DNA from: UBA5704 sp036264355
GTDB taxonomy: Bacteria; Acidobacteriota; Thermoanaerobaculia; Multivoradales; UBA5704
DNA: 64,000 nt
Assembly: GCA_036264355.1 (NCBI GenBank)
Contig: DATARD010000048.1
Coordinates: 1-64,000, forward strand
Direction of reading: 5' to 3'
The translations under genes were made by a program, and so were the position numbers. This document shows positions 25,983 through 33,621 of this stretch, piece after piece; within the stretch, counting starts at the first letter, position 1, and each line of letters begins with the position of its first letter. The notes below the pieces were generated by a model, which worked only from the letters and a program-made list of their open reading frames with translations, made no database searches and was not told the origin of the DNA.

Positions 25983-26093
25983 TATGGGAGGCTCTCCATG
26001 CGAGTTGCAGCGCTAAATATGTGACCACCAGCCTACACCGTCTCAGAATGATCGTCAACGCAAGAACCACTGTCGTCTAGGCGAAACAGGATG

Positions 26094-26109
26094 CCGCTGG
26101 TACCAGCGG
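26094..26109. promoter_or_regulatory. 16-bp perfect palindrome between divergent units
   Basis: CCGCTGGTACCAGCGG lies between the EVE-nuclease gene (minus) and the small-peptide/TPR module (plus), 104 nt before the peptide start. Candidate operator; the protein that binds it is unknown. Confidence 0.35.
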
Positions 26110-26213
26110 ATCGAAACCACTCAAGGAACAAGCGCACACTCTCCCTCATCGAGCAGGCACGGCCTGCCACCGAAGGCCAGCCTGTGCCCTGCTTGGAAAG
26201 GGGTTCTGTGCTC

Positions 26214-26336
26214 ATGAACCGCACGTCTCTTGGTTCCGCCGTGGCCGCCTCGGTCGGTGCTCTTTGGAGTTTCCTCGGCGTCGTGTTTCTTGGAGACACG
26301 ACGGACAACCGGTGGCAGATCGACCCGGATGGCTAG
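26214..26336 (+). CDS. 40-residue membrane/secreted peptide with LWSF...DPDG motif
   Basis: A small gene: GGAAAGGGG upstream, ATG 26214, TAG at 26336 and a strong terminator 10 nt later. The peptide has a short basic start (MNRTS), one hydrophobic segment (about residues 8-27, including ALWSFLGVVFLG) and a polar tail DTTDNRWQIDPDG. The LWSF...DPxG signature recurs in the secreted protein at 60545-60865. It heads the sigma-like/TPR module and could be a signal peptide for the TPR protein, or a membrane toxin-like peptide. Confidence 0.6.
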   Translation: MNRTSLGSAVAASVGALWSFLGVVFLGDTTDNRWQIDPDG

Positions 26337-26346
26337 TCAGAGCTGG

Positions 26347-26380
26347 GGGGCGGTCCAAGTCGGACCGCCCCTCTCTTCTT
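26347..26380 (+). terminator. Intrinsic terminator after the 40-aa peptide gene
   Basis: GGGGCGGTCC, 5-nt loop, GGACCGCCCC, then TCTCTTCTT. The stem is 10 bp and perfect. It separates the peptide gene from the sigma-like gene. Confidence 0.75.
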
Positions 26381-26449
26381 GATTTCCGCATCTCTGGTGT
26401 GCGAGGATTTGCCTGCTGCGGGAACTTATTCTTGAGCGAGGGACTGCCG

Positions 26450-26716
26450 ATGTCTCCAATGCGTCCTGCGGATGGGCCGTCACGCAGAGAGCTGGATCGG
26501 GTCACGGAGGAGGTGCGGCCGGATCTCGATGATCTGTTCCGGCGGCACGAGATCTCTCAAGTGGATGCCGAGAGGCTCCTTCGCGAGGCTTTGATGCGCC
26601 TCGCCTATCAGTGGAACCGCATCCGCAACCGGAGTTGGTGGTTGCTGGACTCGATCGAAACCGCGGTCCGCGAGTTGTCGCAACCTTCTACTCCGGAGGA
26701 CTTTGACGATGTCTGA
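26450..26716 (+). CDS. Small protein resembling ECF sigma region 2
   Basis: 88 aa. RPDLDDLFRRHEISQVDAER, LLREALMRLAYQWNRIRNRS and WWLLDSIETAV follow the pattern of sigma-70 region 2 (an acidic helix pair, then DAExLLREAL and a W-LL helix), but there is no region 4. It could bind core polymerase or an anti-sigma-like partner. The stop overlaps the start of the TPR gene (ATGTCTGA), so the two are translationally coupled. The exact start is uncertain. Confidence 0.5.
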   Translation: MSPMRPADGPSRRELDRVTEEVRPDLDDLFRRHEISQVDAERLLREALMRLAYQWNRIRNRSWWLLDSIETAVRELSQPSTPEDFDDV

Positions 26717-27848
26717 TCGTGTCAGGAGAGATGAGGACGGAGCGGATGAGCTGACGGAGGCGCTCTTCCGGGAGATCGACGAAGCCGCGGCGCTTCTCGG
26801 TGAGATCCTCGCCCAGCCGCCGGCCGAACGCTTGGAGTTGGTGCAGGAGGTGCGCTTCCATGGCGTCAAGCTCTGCCAGCTTCTGGAGGCGCGGAGCGAG
26901 GAAGCCTGGTGCGAGGATCCGGTGGCCGGCGTTGAGTGGGCCCGGCTGGCCGTGGAGATCTCTGGCCGGCTCGACGAGAACCGCTATGGGCCAGGCTTGG
27001 TGGCGGACACCCAGGCGACGGCATGGGCCTGTCTCGGAAATGCGTACCGGGTCGCTTCGGACCTGCGACGCTCCGAAGAGGCGCTGGACGAGGCCGAGGT
27101 GCGCCTCCAGCGGAGTGGCGGTGAGGCCTATGCGGAGGCGCAGATCTTCAGCTTCCGCGCTTCTCTGCGCAACTCTCAGGGACGGTTCCGCGAGGCCGCC
27201 AAGCTCCTCGATCGCTCTCTCGCCATCTACCGCGAGGCCAGGGACCGCCATCTGGAAGGCAAAACGCTCATCAAAAAGGCCGCCGCGCTCGCCTACGACG
27301 AGAAGGTCGAGCGCGCAGCCCGGATGGCGCGGAAGGGTCTGTCGTTGATCGATCCCGCGGAAGATCCCCGGCTGTTCATCACCGCGCGGCACAATCTGAT
27401 CGGCTATCTCAACGAGATCGGCAGCCCGGACGAAGCGCTGGAGACGTTGCGCAGCACGCGCCGGCTCTATCAAGACTTCGGCGAACCGAGTCATCTGGCT
27501 CGGCTGAGCTGGCTGGAAGGGCGGATCACCCGCGATCTGGGTCGGCTGGCCGAGGCCGAGGCCGCGTTGAAGGAAGCTCGGGATTTCTTCGTCCGGCACG
27601 AGATCGGGTTCGACGCCGCCATGGTCCTGCTCGATCTCGCGACCGTGTATGACCGGCGCGGAGACAGTGCTGAGCTCAAGCGGCTCGCTGCGGAGATGGT
27701 GCCGATCTTCGCGTCGCGGGATGTTCACCCCGAAGCGCTGGCGGCGCTAGCGCTCTTTCAAAAGGCCGCCGCAGCGGAGCAGGTCGACCGCGCGCTGCTC
27801 GACCGGATCGCGTCGGAGTTCCACCGGGCGCCAAAGCCGTCTCGCTGA
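26709..27848 (+). CDS. TPR-repeat protein (putative regulator)
   Basis: 379 aa, almost all helical. TPR-like pairs run from about residue 75 to 345, for example AWACLGNAYRVASDLRRSEE, SFRASLRNSQGRFREAAKLL and ARLSWLEGRITRDLGRLAEA. No enzymatic domain is seen. The C-terminal block EMVPIFASRDVHPEALAALA recurs almost unchanged in the truncated gene at 54661-55000. Coupled to the sigma-like gene in front and followed by the 21/42-bp array. The architecture recalls peptide-sensing TPR regulators (RRNPP) but without their HTH. Confidence 0.8.
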   Translation: MSDRVRRDEDGADELTEALFREIDEAAALLGEILAQPPAERLELVQEVRFHGVKLCQLLEARSEEAWCEDPVAGVEWARLAVEISGRLDENRYGPGLVADTQATAWACLGNAYRVASDLRRSEEALDEAEVRLQRSGGEAYAEAQIFSFRASLRNSQGRFREAAKLLDRSLAIYREARDRHLEGKTLIKKAAALAYDEKVERAARMARKGLSLIDPAEDPRLFITARHNLIGYLNEIGSPDEALETLRSTRRLYQDFGEPSHLARLSWLEGRITRDLGRLAEAEAALKEARDFFVRHEIGFDAAMVLLDLATVYDRRGDSAELKRLAAEMVPIFASRDVHPEALAALALFQKAAAAEQVDRALLDRIASEFHRAPKPSR

Positions 27849-27983
27849 GCGAGATCTCCCCATGGCGGAGACCCGAAGAGCTCGGATCTCCGCGGAGGAG
27901 TGGAGGGCGGGCGGAGAGGTGCCCGATGCCTGTCCGCCCGTTCCTGTTTCAATTGTCAAAGAGCTCTCCCGCCACCCCGGCCA

Positions 27984-28339
27984 CCGGTCATCCGTCAACC
28001 TCGACGGATAGGCCGTCAGCCTCAACCGGTCGTTCGTCAGCTCTGACGGGTGATCCGTCAGCCTCAACCAGTCATCCGTCAGCCCTGACGGATACGCCGT
28101 CAGCCTCAACCAGTCACCCGCCAACCCTGACGGATACGCCGTCAGCCTCAACCAGTCATCCGCCAGCTCTGACGGACAACCCGTCAGCCTCAACCAGTCA
28201 TCCGCCAGCCCTGACGGATGACCCGTCAGCCTCAACCGGTCATCCGCCAACCCTGACGGATGATCCGCCAGCCTCAACCGGTCACCCGCCAACCCTGACG
28301 GATGATCCGCCAGCCTCGACCGGTAACCCGTCCGGCGCG
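27984..28339. repeat. Tandem array 1: 42-bp units made of two 21-bp halves
   Basis: Seven full 42-bp units occupy 28013-28306, with partial ones at both ends. Each unit is CCGYCAGCCTCAACCRGTCAY followed by CCGYCARCYCTGACGGATRAY, so the true period is 21 bp with a conserved CCGYCA core. Within each unit CCGTCAG and CTGACGG can pair. 42 is divisible by 3, so frames stay open across it on both strands (Ser/Thr/Pro-rich on plus), but no start with a ribosome binding site supports translation. Begins about 135 bp after the TPR stop. Confidence 0.9.
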
Positions 28340-28493
28340 TCTTGGCTGAGCCGGACCGGGTTTTCAGCTCAGAAGGTCTAGCTTCTTCCTGAAGACAGCG
28401 GTACTATACACACGCTTTCTGCCGCATGTCTAGACTGAAATGCACAGAAAGGAAGCGATTGGCAGCATGAGGACCGCAACTGGAGATCTGCCT

Positions 28494-28660
28494 CTCTCTG
28501 CGAGGGAGAGCCTCTCCGGGAGCGGGAGATGACTTGGCGATCAGCTCAGAGAGGCATCTGGCCGGCCGAGAGACTTTCTCGGCGGCGCAGATGACTTGAC
28601 GGGCCGGTCAGAGGGTCATTCTGCCGGTCGAGAGACTCTCCGGAGGAGGACGGGACGGTC
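28494..28660. repeat. Three imperfect ~62-bp repeats with hairpins
   Basis: Copies at about 28495, 28556 and 28617 share ATCTGCC-GGCCGAGAGACT-CTC-GG. AGATGACTTG recurs at 28527 and 28589, exactly 62 bp apart. Each copy has complementary GAGAG/CTCTC arms. No gene is visible between 28340 and 28880, so this looks like a non-coding structured region. Confidence 0.55.
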
Positions 28661-28731
28661 CGAGACACGGAAACCGTCTCGCCCTGCTCCGAGAGAGTCT
28701 CCGCGCTCTTTGAAAACCTAATCGTGTGAGA

Positions 28732-28861
28732 GGGCTGACCGCGGCACCGCCGGAGATGGGCGCCGGGTCCGCGTCAGCCCGGGGAAAAGGTGCGTCTGGA
28801 TAGGGCGCCCTTACCCCCGGCCTCTTTCCTGGAGAGCCAGGAGAGGTGCCGGGAGTGAGGG
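28732..28861. ncRNA. Candidate structured RNA between array region and selW-like gene
   Basis: Two strong stems: GGGCTGAC plus GCGG (28732-28744) with CCGC plus GTCAGCCC (28769-28780), one bulge; and CCCGGC-CTCT-TCCTGG (from 28816) with CCAGGA-AGAG-GCCGGG (to 28853), closed by an AGAG tetraloop. No family is recognised and the strand is unknown. It could also be the 3' UTR of the minus-strand selW-like gene. Confidence 0.4.
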
Positions 28862-28879
28862 TGTCGTCGTATTGGCCGG

Positions 28880-29134
28880 CTATGCCACTCGGATCTTCTC
28901 GATTTGCTCGACGACGCTGTTGAGATCGGGATAGCCGGCGCCAAGTCTTCGGGTCAACCAGTTGCCGCCGCGTTCGGCGATTTTCTTGCCGTCCGCGAGG
29001 ACTTCGAACTGACCGGTCTGGCCAGGGGTTGTCACGGCATCGATACCGAGGCGCTTTTTGATCAGGGCCACGAGACTCGTGACCTTGGATTTGTTGTTCC
29101 CTCACGTGGGGCAGTAAATGATCTCGATTTTCAT
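28880..29134 (-). CDS. SelW-like Rdx-family protein with in-frame UGA (probable selenoprotein)
   Basis: ATG 29134 has a good ribosome binding site (AGGGAGA). The frame reads MKIEIIYCPT, then TGA at 29104-29102, then GNNKSKVTSLVALIKKRLGI and on to a normal stop at 28880, 84 residues in all. With selenocysteine at position 11 it gives C-P-T-U, the CxxU redox motif of SelW/Rdx proteins, followed by the family's GxxxK and GQFEVLADGKKIAER-type blocks. A hairpin lies 17 nt after the UGA. Gene callers would report only a downstream fragment. Last gene of the TPM-TIM44-TIM44 operon, 11 nt behind it. Confidence 0.85.
29066..29084 (-). promoter_or_regulatory. Candidate bacterial SECIS hairpin
   Basis: On the minus strand GGTCACGA, loop GTC, TCGTGGCC (8 bp, one G-U pair) starts 17 nt after the UGA codon. 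The loop carries the GU typical of SelB-recognised elements. Bacterial SECIS elements sit inside the coding region just after the UGA, as here. Confidence 0.6.
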
Positions 29135-29145
29135 TCTGGTCTCCC

Positions 29146-30690
29146 TTATCCCGTGTATGAGTCGTCCTGCTCGATCTTCGACAGCACCCAGTCGAACTCG
29201 CCGCTGGTGATTTTGGCTCCGCAGTGGGCGCATTCTCCGGCCATGTTGGTGTCGAGCGCGGCGCCGCAGTTGGGGCAGGTCTTGTCGGTGTGCGGCGCGC
29301 CGCGGACTCCGGCGCCGCGGATCAATGTCCAATATTCTGAATACGCACGATCGGTTCCAGGATTGCCTCCGACCACCTCTCCGGTGGCGACGCGAATGGT
29401 GGAGTCGCGGCCGGTGCCCCAGATGCGGTAGGTGAGTGCGTCGTACCAACGGTCGCGGACGATCTTGGTCAGGGTCACCTCGGTCATCCGCATGCCCTCC
29501 AGCACGTTGCGGAGACCTTGCGATTTGTAGGCGGCGATCCAGTATTGGAGGTAGTCGAAGAGGCCGTCGGAGACGTAGGGCCGGACGGGCGTCAGATCGA
29601 GGTTGGTCCAGGACTTGTTGAGGTCGTCGTAGATCAGACGCAGACGGGCGGCGAGCGCCTCGTCGGTGGCGGTCGGATCGTCGCGCAGCAGGTCGGCACG
29701 GCGAGCCGGGAGCGCGGGGTGGAAAATGGTCGGCCAGTCCGTGCCGACTTCCTGGACGGTGCCGGTGAGAGCGGGCGGACGCGCTTCGGCGCGCACGCCA
29801 TCGATCGTTTCGACGGTCCAGTCGAATCGGCCGTTGGAGACGGCTTCGCCGCAATACTGACAGCGATCGCTGCCGGTGGGCTCGAACGGGGCGCCGCAGT
29901 TGGGGCAGTGGAAGCTCTGCACCTGCTGCGGCGGCTTGGTGCGCACGTTGGCGCCCCGGGCGAGTCGCCAGCGCTCTTTGACGTACTGGGTGATCTCCCG
30001 GCCCGCGGCTCCCAGGGTCAGGTTGGATTCGATCTCCAGGGTGACGCAGACGCGCGAATCGGGCGTCGGGCCGGCCGGCGGGCCGGGGAGCCTCACGTCG
30101 AGGACGCGCAGGGCTCCGACGACGACGGCGGTGACCGGGGTGCCGGCCGGCTGGCGCTGCGCTAGGCCGGCGCGCGCCGATTCGCTCAGATATGGGGCCA
30201 AGGCGTCGAGGTCGCGCTTGTTCGCCCGCGCCTGGTGGGCCCGGGCGTAGAGGGCGAAGACGAAGTCGTCGAAGAGGACGATGGAGAAGTCCGGATCGAG
30301 GGTGCGGATGGCTTCCAGATCCTGCGCCGGCTGGCGTTGTGGTGGCGGAGTCGCGCGGGTGGGCATCGAATCCCAGCCCATCTGTCTCTTCCCGTTGTTT
30401 TTGTTCCAGCGCACGAAGGCCACGATGACGCAGATCGTCAGCGGGATGCCGATCACCGGATGGTTGAAGATCAGCCAGATGAGCAGGCGGATGAGCAGAA
30501 AGATGAGGCCGCCGCCGTCACCGCCGCCTCCTCCGCCACCGCTGCCACCGCCTCCCGAATAGCCTTGACCGCCGCCGGGCCGCGCTTCGGCGAGCGCGGG
30601 GAGGAGAAGGAGGCAGGACGCGGCCAGGCTCGCCGTGGCGGGCTTCGCGAGAAGTTGGCGGAGGATCCTCGTCATCTTCAGCGTCTTCAT
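29146..30690 (-). CDS. TIM44-like zinc-ribbon membrane protein, paralogue A
   Basis: 514 aa from ATG 30690. A signal peptide ends ALAEARPGG; a glycine-rich run and a membrane segment (FLLIRLLIWLIFNHPVIGI) follow. A TIM44-like region starts DLEAIRTLDPDFSIVLFDDF, and two zinc ribbons (CPNCGAPFEPTGSDRCQYCG; CPNCGAALDTNMAGECAHCG) flank a second TIM44-like domain. Closely similar to paralogue B, 5 nt away, over most of its length; a local duplication. The function is unknown, possibly membrane protein quality or assembly. Confidence 0.85.
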   Translation of the reverse strand: MKTLKMTRILRQLLAKPATASLAASCLLLLPALAEARPGGGQGYSGGGGSGGGGGGGDGGGLIFLLIRLLIWLIFNHPVIGIPLTICVIVAFVRWNKNNGKRQMGWDSMPTRATPPPQRQPAQDLEAIRTLDPDFSIVLFDDFVFALYARAHQARANKRDLDALAPYLSESARAGLAQRQPAGTPVTAVVVGALRVLDVRLPGPPAGPTPDSRVCVTLEIESNLTLGAAGREITQYVKERWRLARGANVRTKPPQQVQSFHCPNCGAPFEPTGSDRCQYCGEAVSNGRFDWTVETIDGVRAEARPPALTGTVQEVGTDWPTIFHPALPARRADLLRDDPTATDEALAARLRLIYDDLNKSWTNLDLTPVRPYVSDGLFDYLQYWIAAYKSQGLRNVLEGMRMTEVTLTKIVRDRWYDALTYRIWGTGRDSTIRVATGEVVGGNPGTDRAYSEYWTLIRGAGVRGAPHTDKTCPNCGAALDTNMAGECAHCGAKITSGEFDWVLSKIEQDDSYTG

Positions 30691-30695
30691 CGTTG

Positions 30696-32303
30696 CTAGC
30701 CCGTGTACGACTCGTCCTGCTCGATCCGCGACAGCACCCAGTCGAAGTCGCCGCGGGTGATGCGGGCGCCGCAGTGCGCGCACTGGCCGGCCTGGTTGAC
30801 GTCGGCGGCCTCGAGCGCGGCGCCGCAGTTCGGGCAGGATTTGTCGGCCCGCGGGGCGCCTTTGACCCCGGCGCCGCGGATCAGCGTCCAGTATTCCGAG
30901 TATTGGCGGTCGCGGTCCGGCCGGCCTCCCACCAGCTCGCCGGTCGCCTGGCGCACGGTGGTGTCGCGGCCGGTCGCCCGGATGCGGAAGGTGACGGCGT
31001 CGAACCAGCGGTCGCGGACGACTTTGACCATTTCCAGGCCGGTCAGCCGCATGCCCTGGAGGACGTTGCGCAGGCCCTGGCGGTTGTAGGCGTCGATCCA
31101 GTACTGGAGGTAGTCGAAGAGGCTGTCCGACACGTAGGGCCGGATCGGCCGCAGATCCAGGTTGGTCCACGCCGTGTTGAGCTCGTTGTAGATGAGCTGC
31201 AGGCGTGCCGCCAGGGCCTGGTCCGTGGTGGCCGGATCATCCTTCAGCAGCTCGGCGCGGCGGGCCAGCGCTTGCGGATGGAAGATCGTGGGGAGATTGG
31301 TCCCTTCTTCCTCGACCGTGCCAGTGAGCGCCGGCGGGGCGTCTTCGACGCCGTCGAGATCGGCGGCGACCACGGTCCAGTCGAAGCGGCCGTTGGAGAC
31401 CACCTCGCCGCAGTACTCGCAGCGGTCGCTGCCCGAGGAGGCGAACGGCGCGCCGCAGTTCGGACAGTGGAAGCTCTGCACGTCCTGCGGCGGCTTGGTG
31501 CGCACGCCGGCGTCGCGGACCAGGGTCCAGCTCTCGGCGGCGTACTGGGTGCGCTCCGAGCCGGCGTCGCCGAGAGTCAAGTTGGACTCGATCTCCAGAC
31601 GCACCCGCACCTGTGCCGGCTGGGTGGCTTGAGACGGTGGCGACGGCAGATGGATACCGACCACTCGCAAAGCGCCGACCACCACCTCGGCGACCGGCAC
31701 GCCGGCCGGCTCGCGGGCGGCCAGCGCGGCGCGGACCGCCGGGCTCAGATACGGGGAGAGCGCGTCGAGGGCCTGGCTGTTTGCCCGCGCCTGATGCGCC
31801 CGAGCATAGAGGGCGTAGGCGAAATCCAGGAAGAGGACGGCCGAGAAATCCGGATCGAGGGTGCGGATGACGTCGAGATCCAGCGGCTGCGGCGGTGGCG
31901 CGCCCGGCGGCGGCGCGGCTGCCTTCGACCGTTTGATCATCCAGATGATCAGGACGATCAGGCCGATGAAGACCAGCAGCATGATCAGCATGCAGCCGCA
32001 GCCGAGACCCGTCGATCCCGGGCTGCTCGGGCGGGACGGTTGGCTCGGCCTGATCGGAACGACCGGAACGACTGGACCGAGAGACGGACGGGAGACGGAC
32101 GGCGTGGAGTGATAGCCGCTCCCCGAGCTGCTGTGGCTCCCTGAGCTGTGACTGGGCGAGCTGTGGCTTCCCGAGCTGTGGCTGGAGTGGCTGCCCGAGT
32201 AGCTGTGGCCGCCGCCGGGGCGCGCCTGCGCCGGACCGGCGAGCGCCAGGAGGAGAGTCAACAGCAGAACGGAAACCGCGGAGCGCCGGAACGTCGTCAT
32301 CAC
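30696..32303 (-). CDS. TIM44-like zinc-ribbon membrane protein, paralogue B
   Basis: 535 aa. A signal peptide ends AQARPGG, then a Ser/His/Gly repeat (HSSGSHSSPSHSSGSHSSSG), a proline/valine stretch and a membrane anchor (GCMLIMLLVFIGLIVLIIW). The rest parallels paralogue A: LDVIRTLDPDFSAVLFLDF, zinc ribbon CPNCGAPFASSGSDRCEYCG, YVSDSLFDYLQYWIDAYNRQ, and zinc ribbon CPNCGAALEAADVNQAGQCA. Both proteins end DSYTG or ESYTG. Its start overlaps the stop of the TPM gene (ATGA). Confidence 0.85.
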   Translation of the reverse strand: MMTTFRRSAVSVLLLTLLLALAGPAQARPGGGHSYSGSHSSHSSGSHSSPSHSSGSHSSSGSGYHSTPSVSRPSLGPVVPVVPIRPSQPSRPSSPGSTGLGCGCMLIMLLVFIGLIVLIIWMIKRSKAAAPPPGAPPPQPLDLDVIRTLDPDFSAVLFLDFAYALYARAHQARANSQALDALSPYLSPAVRAALAAREPAGVPVAEVVVGALRVVGIHLPSPPSQATQPAQVRVRLEIESNLTLGDAGSERTQYAAESWTLVRDAGVRTKPPQDVQSFHCPNCGAPFASSGSDRCEYCGEVVSNGRFDWTVVAADLDGVEDAPPALTGTVEEEGTNLPTIFHPQALARRAELLKDDPATTDQALAARLQLIYNELNTAWTNLDLRPIRPYVSDSLFDYLQYWIDAYNRQGLRNVLQGMRLTGLEMVKVVRDRWFDAVTFRIRATGRDTTVRQATGELVGGRPDRDRQYSEYWTLIRGAGVKGAPRADKSCPNCGAALEAADVNQAGQCAHCGARITRGDFDWVLSRIEQDESYTG

Positions 32304-32923
32304 GTGTCCACCTCGTTCGCCAGCTCGTCGACGTCGTCCTCGCGATGGACGAGGACCGGCGCGAGCACCGCCGCCAGCGCTTCCACCCGGCGGGCCACGG
32401 CGGCGCCGTCCTCGCCGCGGCGCACGGCCTGTTCAATCCCCGCCACGGCTTCTTTCCAGCTCTCCGCCGTCGTGCCCGGCTCGACGCTGAGGTCCACCAC
32501 CACGGCGGCGTCGCGTTCGAGCAGGGAGATGTAGAGCAGGATGCCGGTCCGTCCGCTGGTGCGATGAATGTGCTTCTCGACGAACGCCGAGCGCGCCGCC
32601 GTCTCCACCTGGCGTCGGCGGACCGTGGCCGGCGTCAGCAGCCGGCGCAGACCCGGGGTCCGCGCTGAGATCAGGGCCGCCAGCACGCCGGCGATCAGCG
32701 GATCGAGAATGAACCAGGCGAGACCGAAAGCCCAGGGAGACCACAACAGAAACGCCAGGACGGCGAACGCGGCGGCGAGCGCGGCCAGCAGATCGGCATG
32801 GAGGTAATAGCCGGAGCTCGGGCGGACCGCGATCACCAGCTCGGCGCTGCTGGCCGCTTCCACGGTGCTCACGGCGCCGGACAGGGCGTGTTTCGTCGCG
32901 TCGGTGAGGAACGGGCGTGCCAT
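32300..32923 (-). CDS. TPM-domain membrane protein
   Basis: 207 aa. SAELVIAVRPSSGYYLHADL opens a TPM (Psb32/TLP18.3) domain interrupted by two membrane segments (about 43-85). The later half has RTGILLYISLLERDAAVVVD and WKEAVAGIEQAVRRGEDGAA. TPM proteins often neighbour LemA; here the partners are TIM44-like. First gene of the operon ending in the selW-like gene. Confidence 0.82.
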   Translation of the reverse strand: MARPFLTDATKHALSGAVSTVEAASSAELVIAVRPSSGYYLHADLLAALAAAFAVLAFLLWSPWAFGLAWFILDPLIAGVLAALISARTPGLRRLLTPATVRRRQVETAARSAFVEKHIHRTSGRTGILLYISLLERDAAVVVDLSVEPGTTAESWKEAVAGIEQAVRRGEDGAAVARRVEALAAVLAPVLVHREDDVDELANEVDT

Positions 32924-32967
32924 CGCAAGATCCTGGAGAAGACAGCCCAGAGTCTATCGCACCTGCG

Positions 32968-32973
32968 TACAAT
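32968..32973 (+). promoter_or_regulatory. -10 element of the CBM9-like gene (leaderless type)
   Basis: TACAAT ends 9 nt before ATG 32983; no Shine-Dalgarno lies between. Confidence 0.45.
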
Positions 32974-32982
32974 CCCCTCGCG

Positions 32983-33621
32983 ATGGCCACGATGGAGATG
33001 CCGGAACGGCTTCACTGGACTCTTCCGTACGCCGCGGAGCCGATCCGCTGGGCGGACATCCCCGGCCGGCCGCTCGTGGCCACCACCGACGGCGGCCCGG
33101 CTGAGCAGGCGACCGTGGTCCGCGCGGCCTGGGACGACGAGGCGCTCCGCGTCCGCTTCGAGTGCGAGGACCGCCATGCCTGGGGCACGCTGACCCGGCG
33201 CGACGATCCGCTATATCGAGAGGAAGCGGTCGAGGTCTTTCTCGCGCCGGGCATCGAGGATCCGGCCGTCTATTTCGAATTCGAGGTCAGCCCGCGCGGC
33301 GTGCTCTGGGATGGGCGCGTCCACAATCCCACGTCGCAGCGTGTCGACATGGTGTCCAATGCGACCTGGGACTGCCCGGGCATCCGCTGGCAGGCGGGAC
33401 CGGGGACGGAACGGCAGGACTGGTGGGCCGAGCTGGTGATCCCCTGGGAAGGAATCGCGCCGGGTGTCTCTCCATTGCCGGTGCTCTGGCGGGGCAATTT
33501 CTACCGCATCGAGCGGCCGGCCGGAAGCGCGCCGGAATTCACCGCCTGGTCACCGACTCTCGTCACGCCCGCCGACTTCCACAAGCCGGCCCGCTTCGGC
33601 GTCCTGGAGCTCCGGCGCTGA
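32983..33621 (+). CDS. CBM9-like (DOMON-type) carbohydrate-binding protein
   Basis: 212 aa without an obvious signal peptide. RAAWDDEALRVRFECEDRHA, YREEAVEVFLAPG, YFEFEVSPRGVLWDGRVHNP and GNFYRIERPA follow the CBM9-like family that binds sugars or small ligands. The 3' end overlaps the convergent marR-like gene by 72 nt. Confidence 0.8.
   Translation: MATMEMPERLHWTLPYAAEPIRWADIPGRPLVATTDGGPAEQATVVRAAWDDEALRVRFECEDRHAWGTLTRRDDPLYREEAVEVFLAPGIEDPAVYFEFEVSPRGVLWDGRVHNPTSQRVDMVSNATWDCPGIRWQAGPGTERQDWWAELVIPWEGIAPGVSPLPVLWRGNFYRIERPAGSAPEFTAWSPTLVTPADFHKPARFGVLELRR

Noticed and set aside
27747..28292. Repeat-rich proteins encoded across array 1 on either strand
   Set aside because: The frames are open only because 42 is a multiple of 3. 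Neither strand shows a start with a ribosome binding site, and the minus-strand frame runs into the TPR gene.
27984..28339. CRISPR-like or guide-RNA-like array
   Set aside because: Units are contiguous and near-identical along their whole length, with no unique spacers; no cas or guide-RNA-nuclease gene is nearby. Array 2 has conserved cores with variable 12-bp parts, but again no effector.
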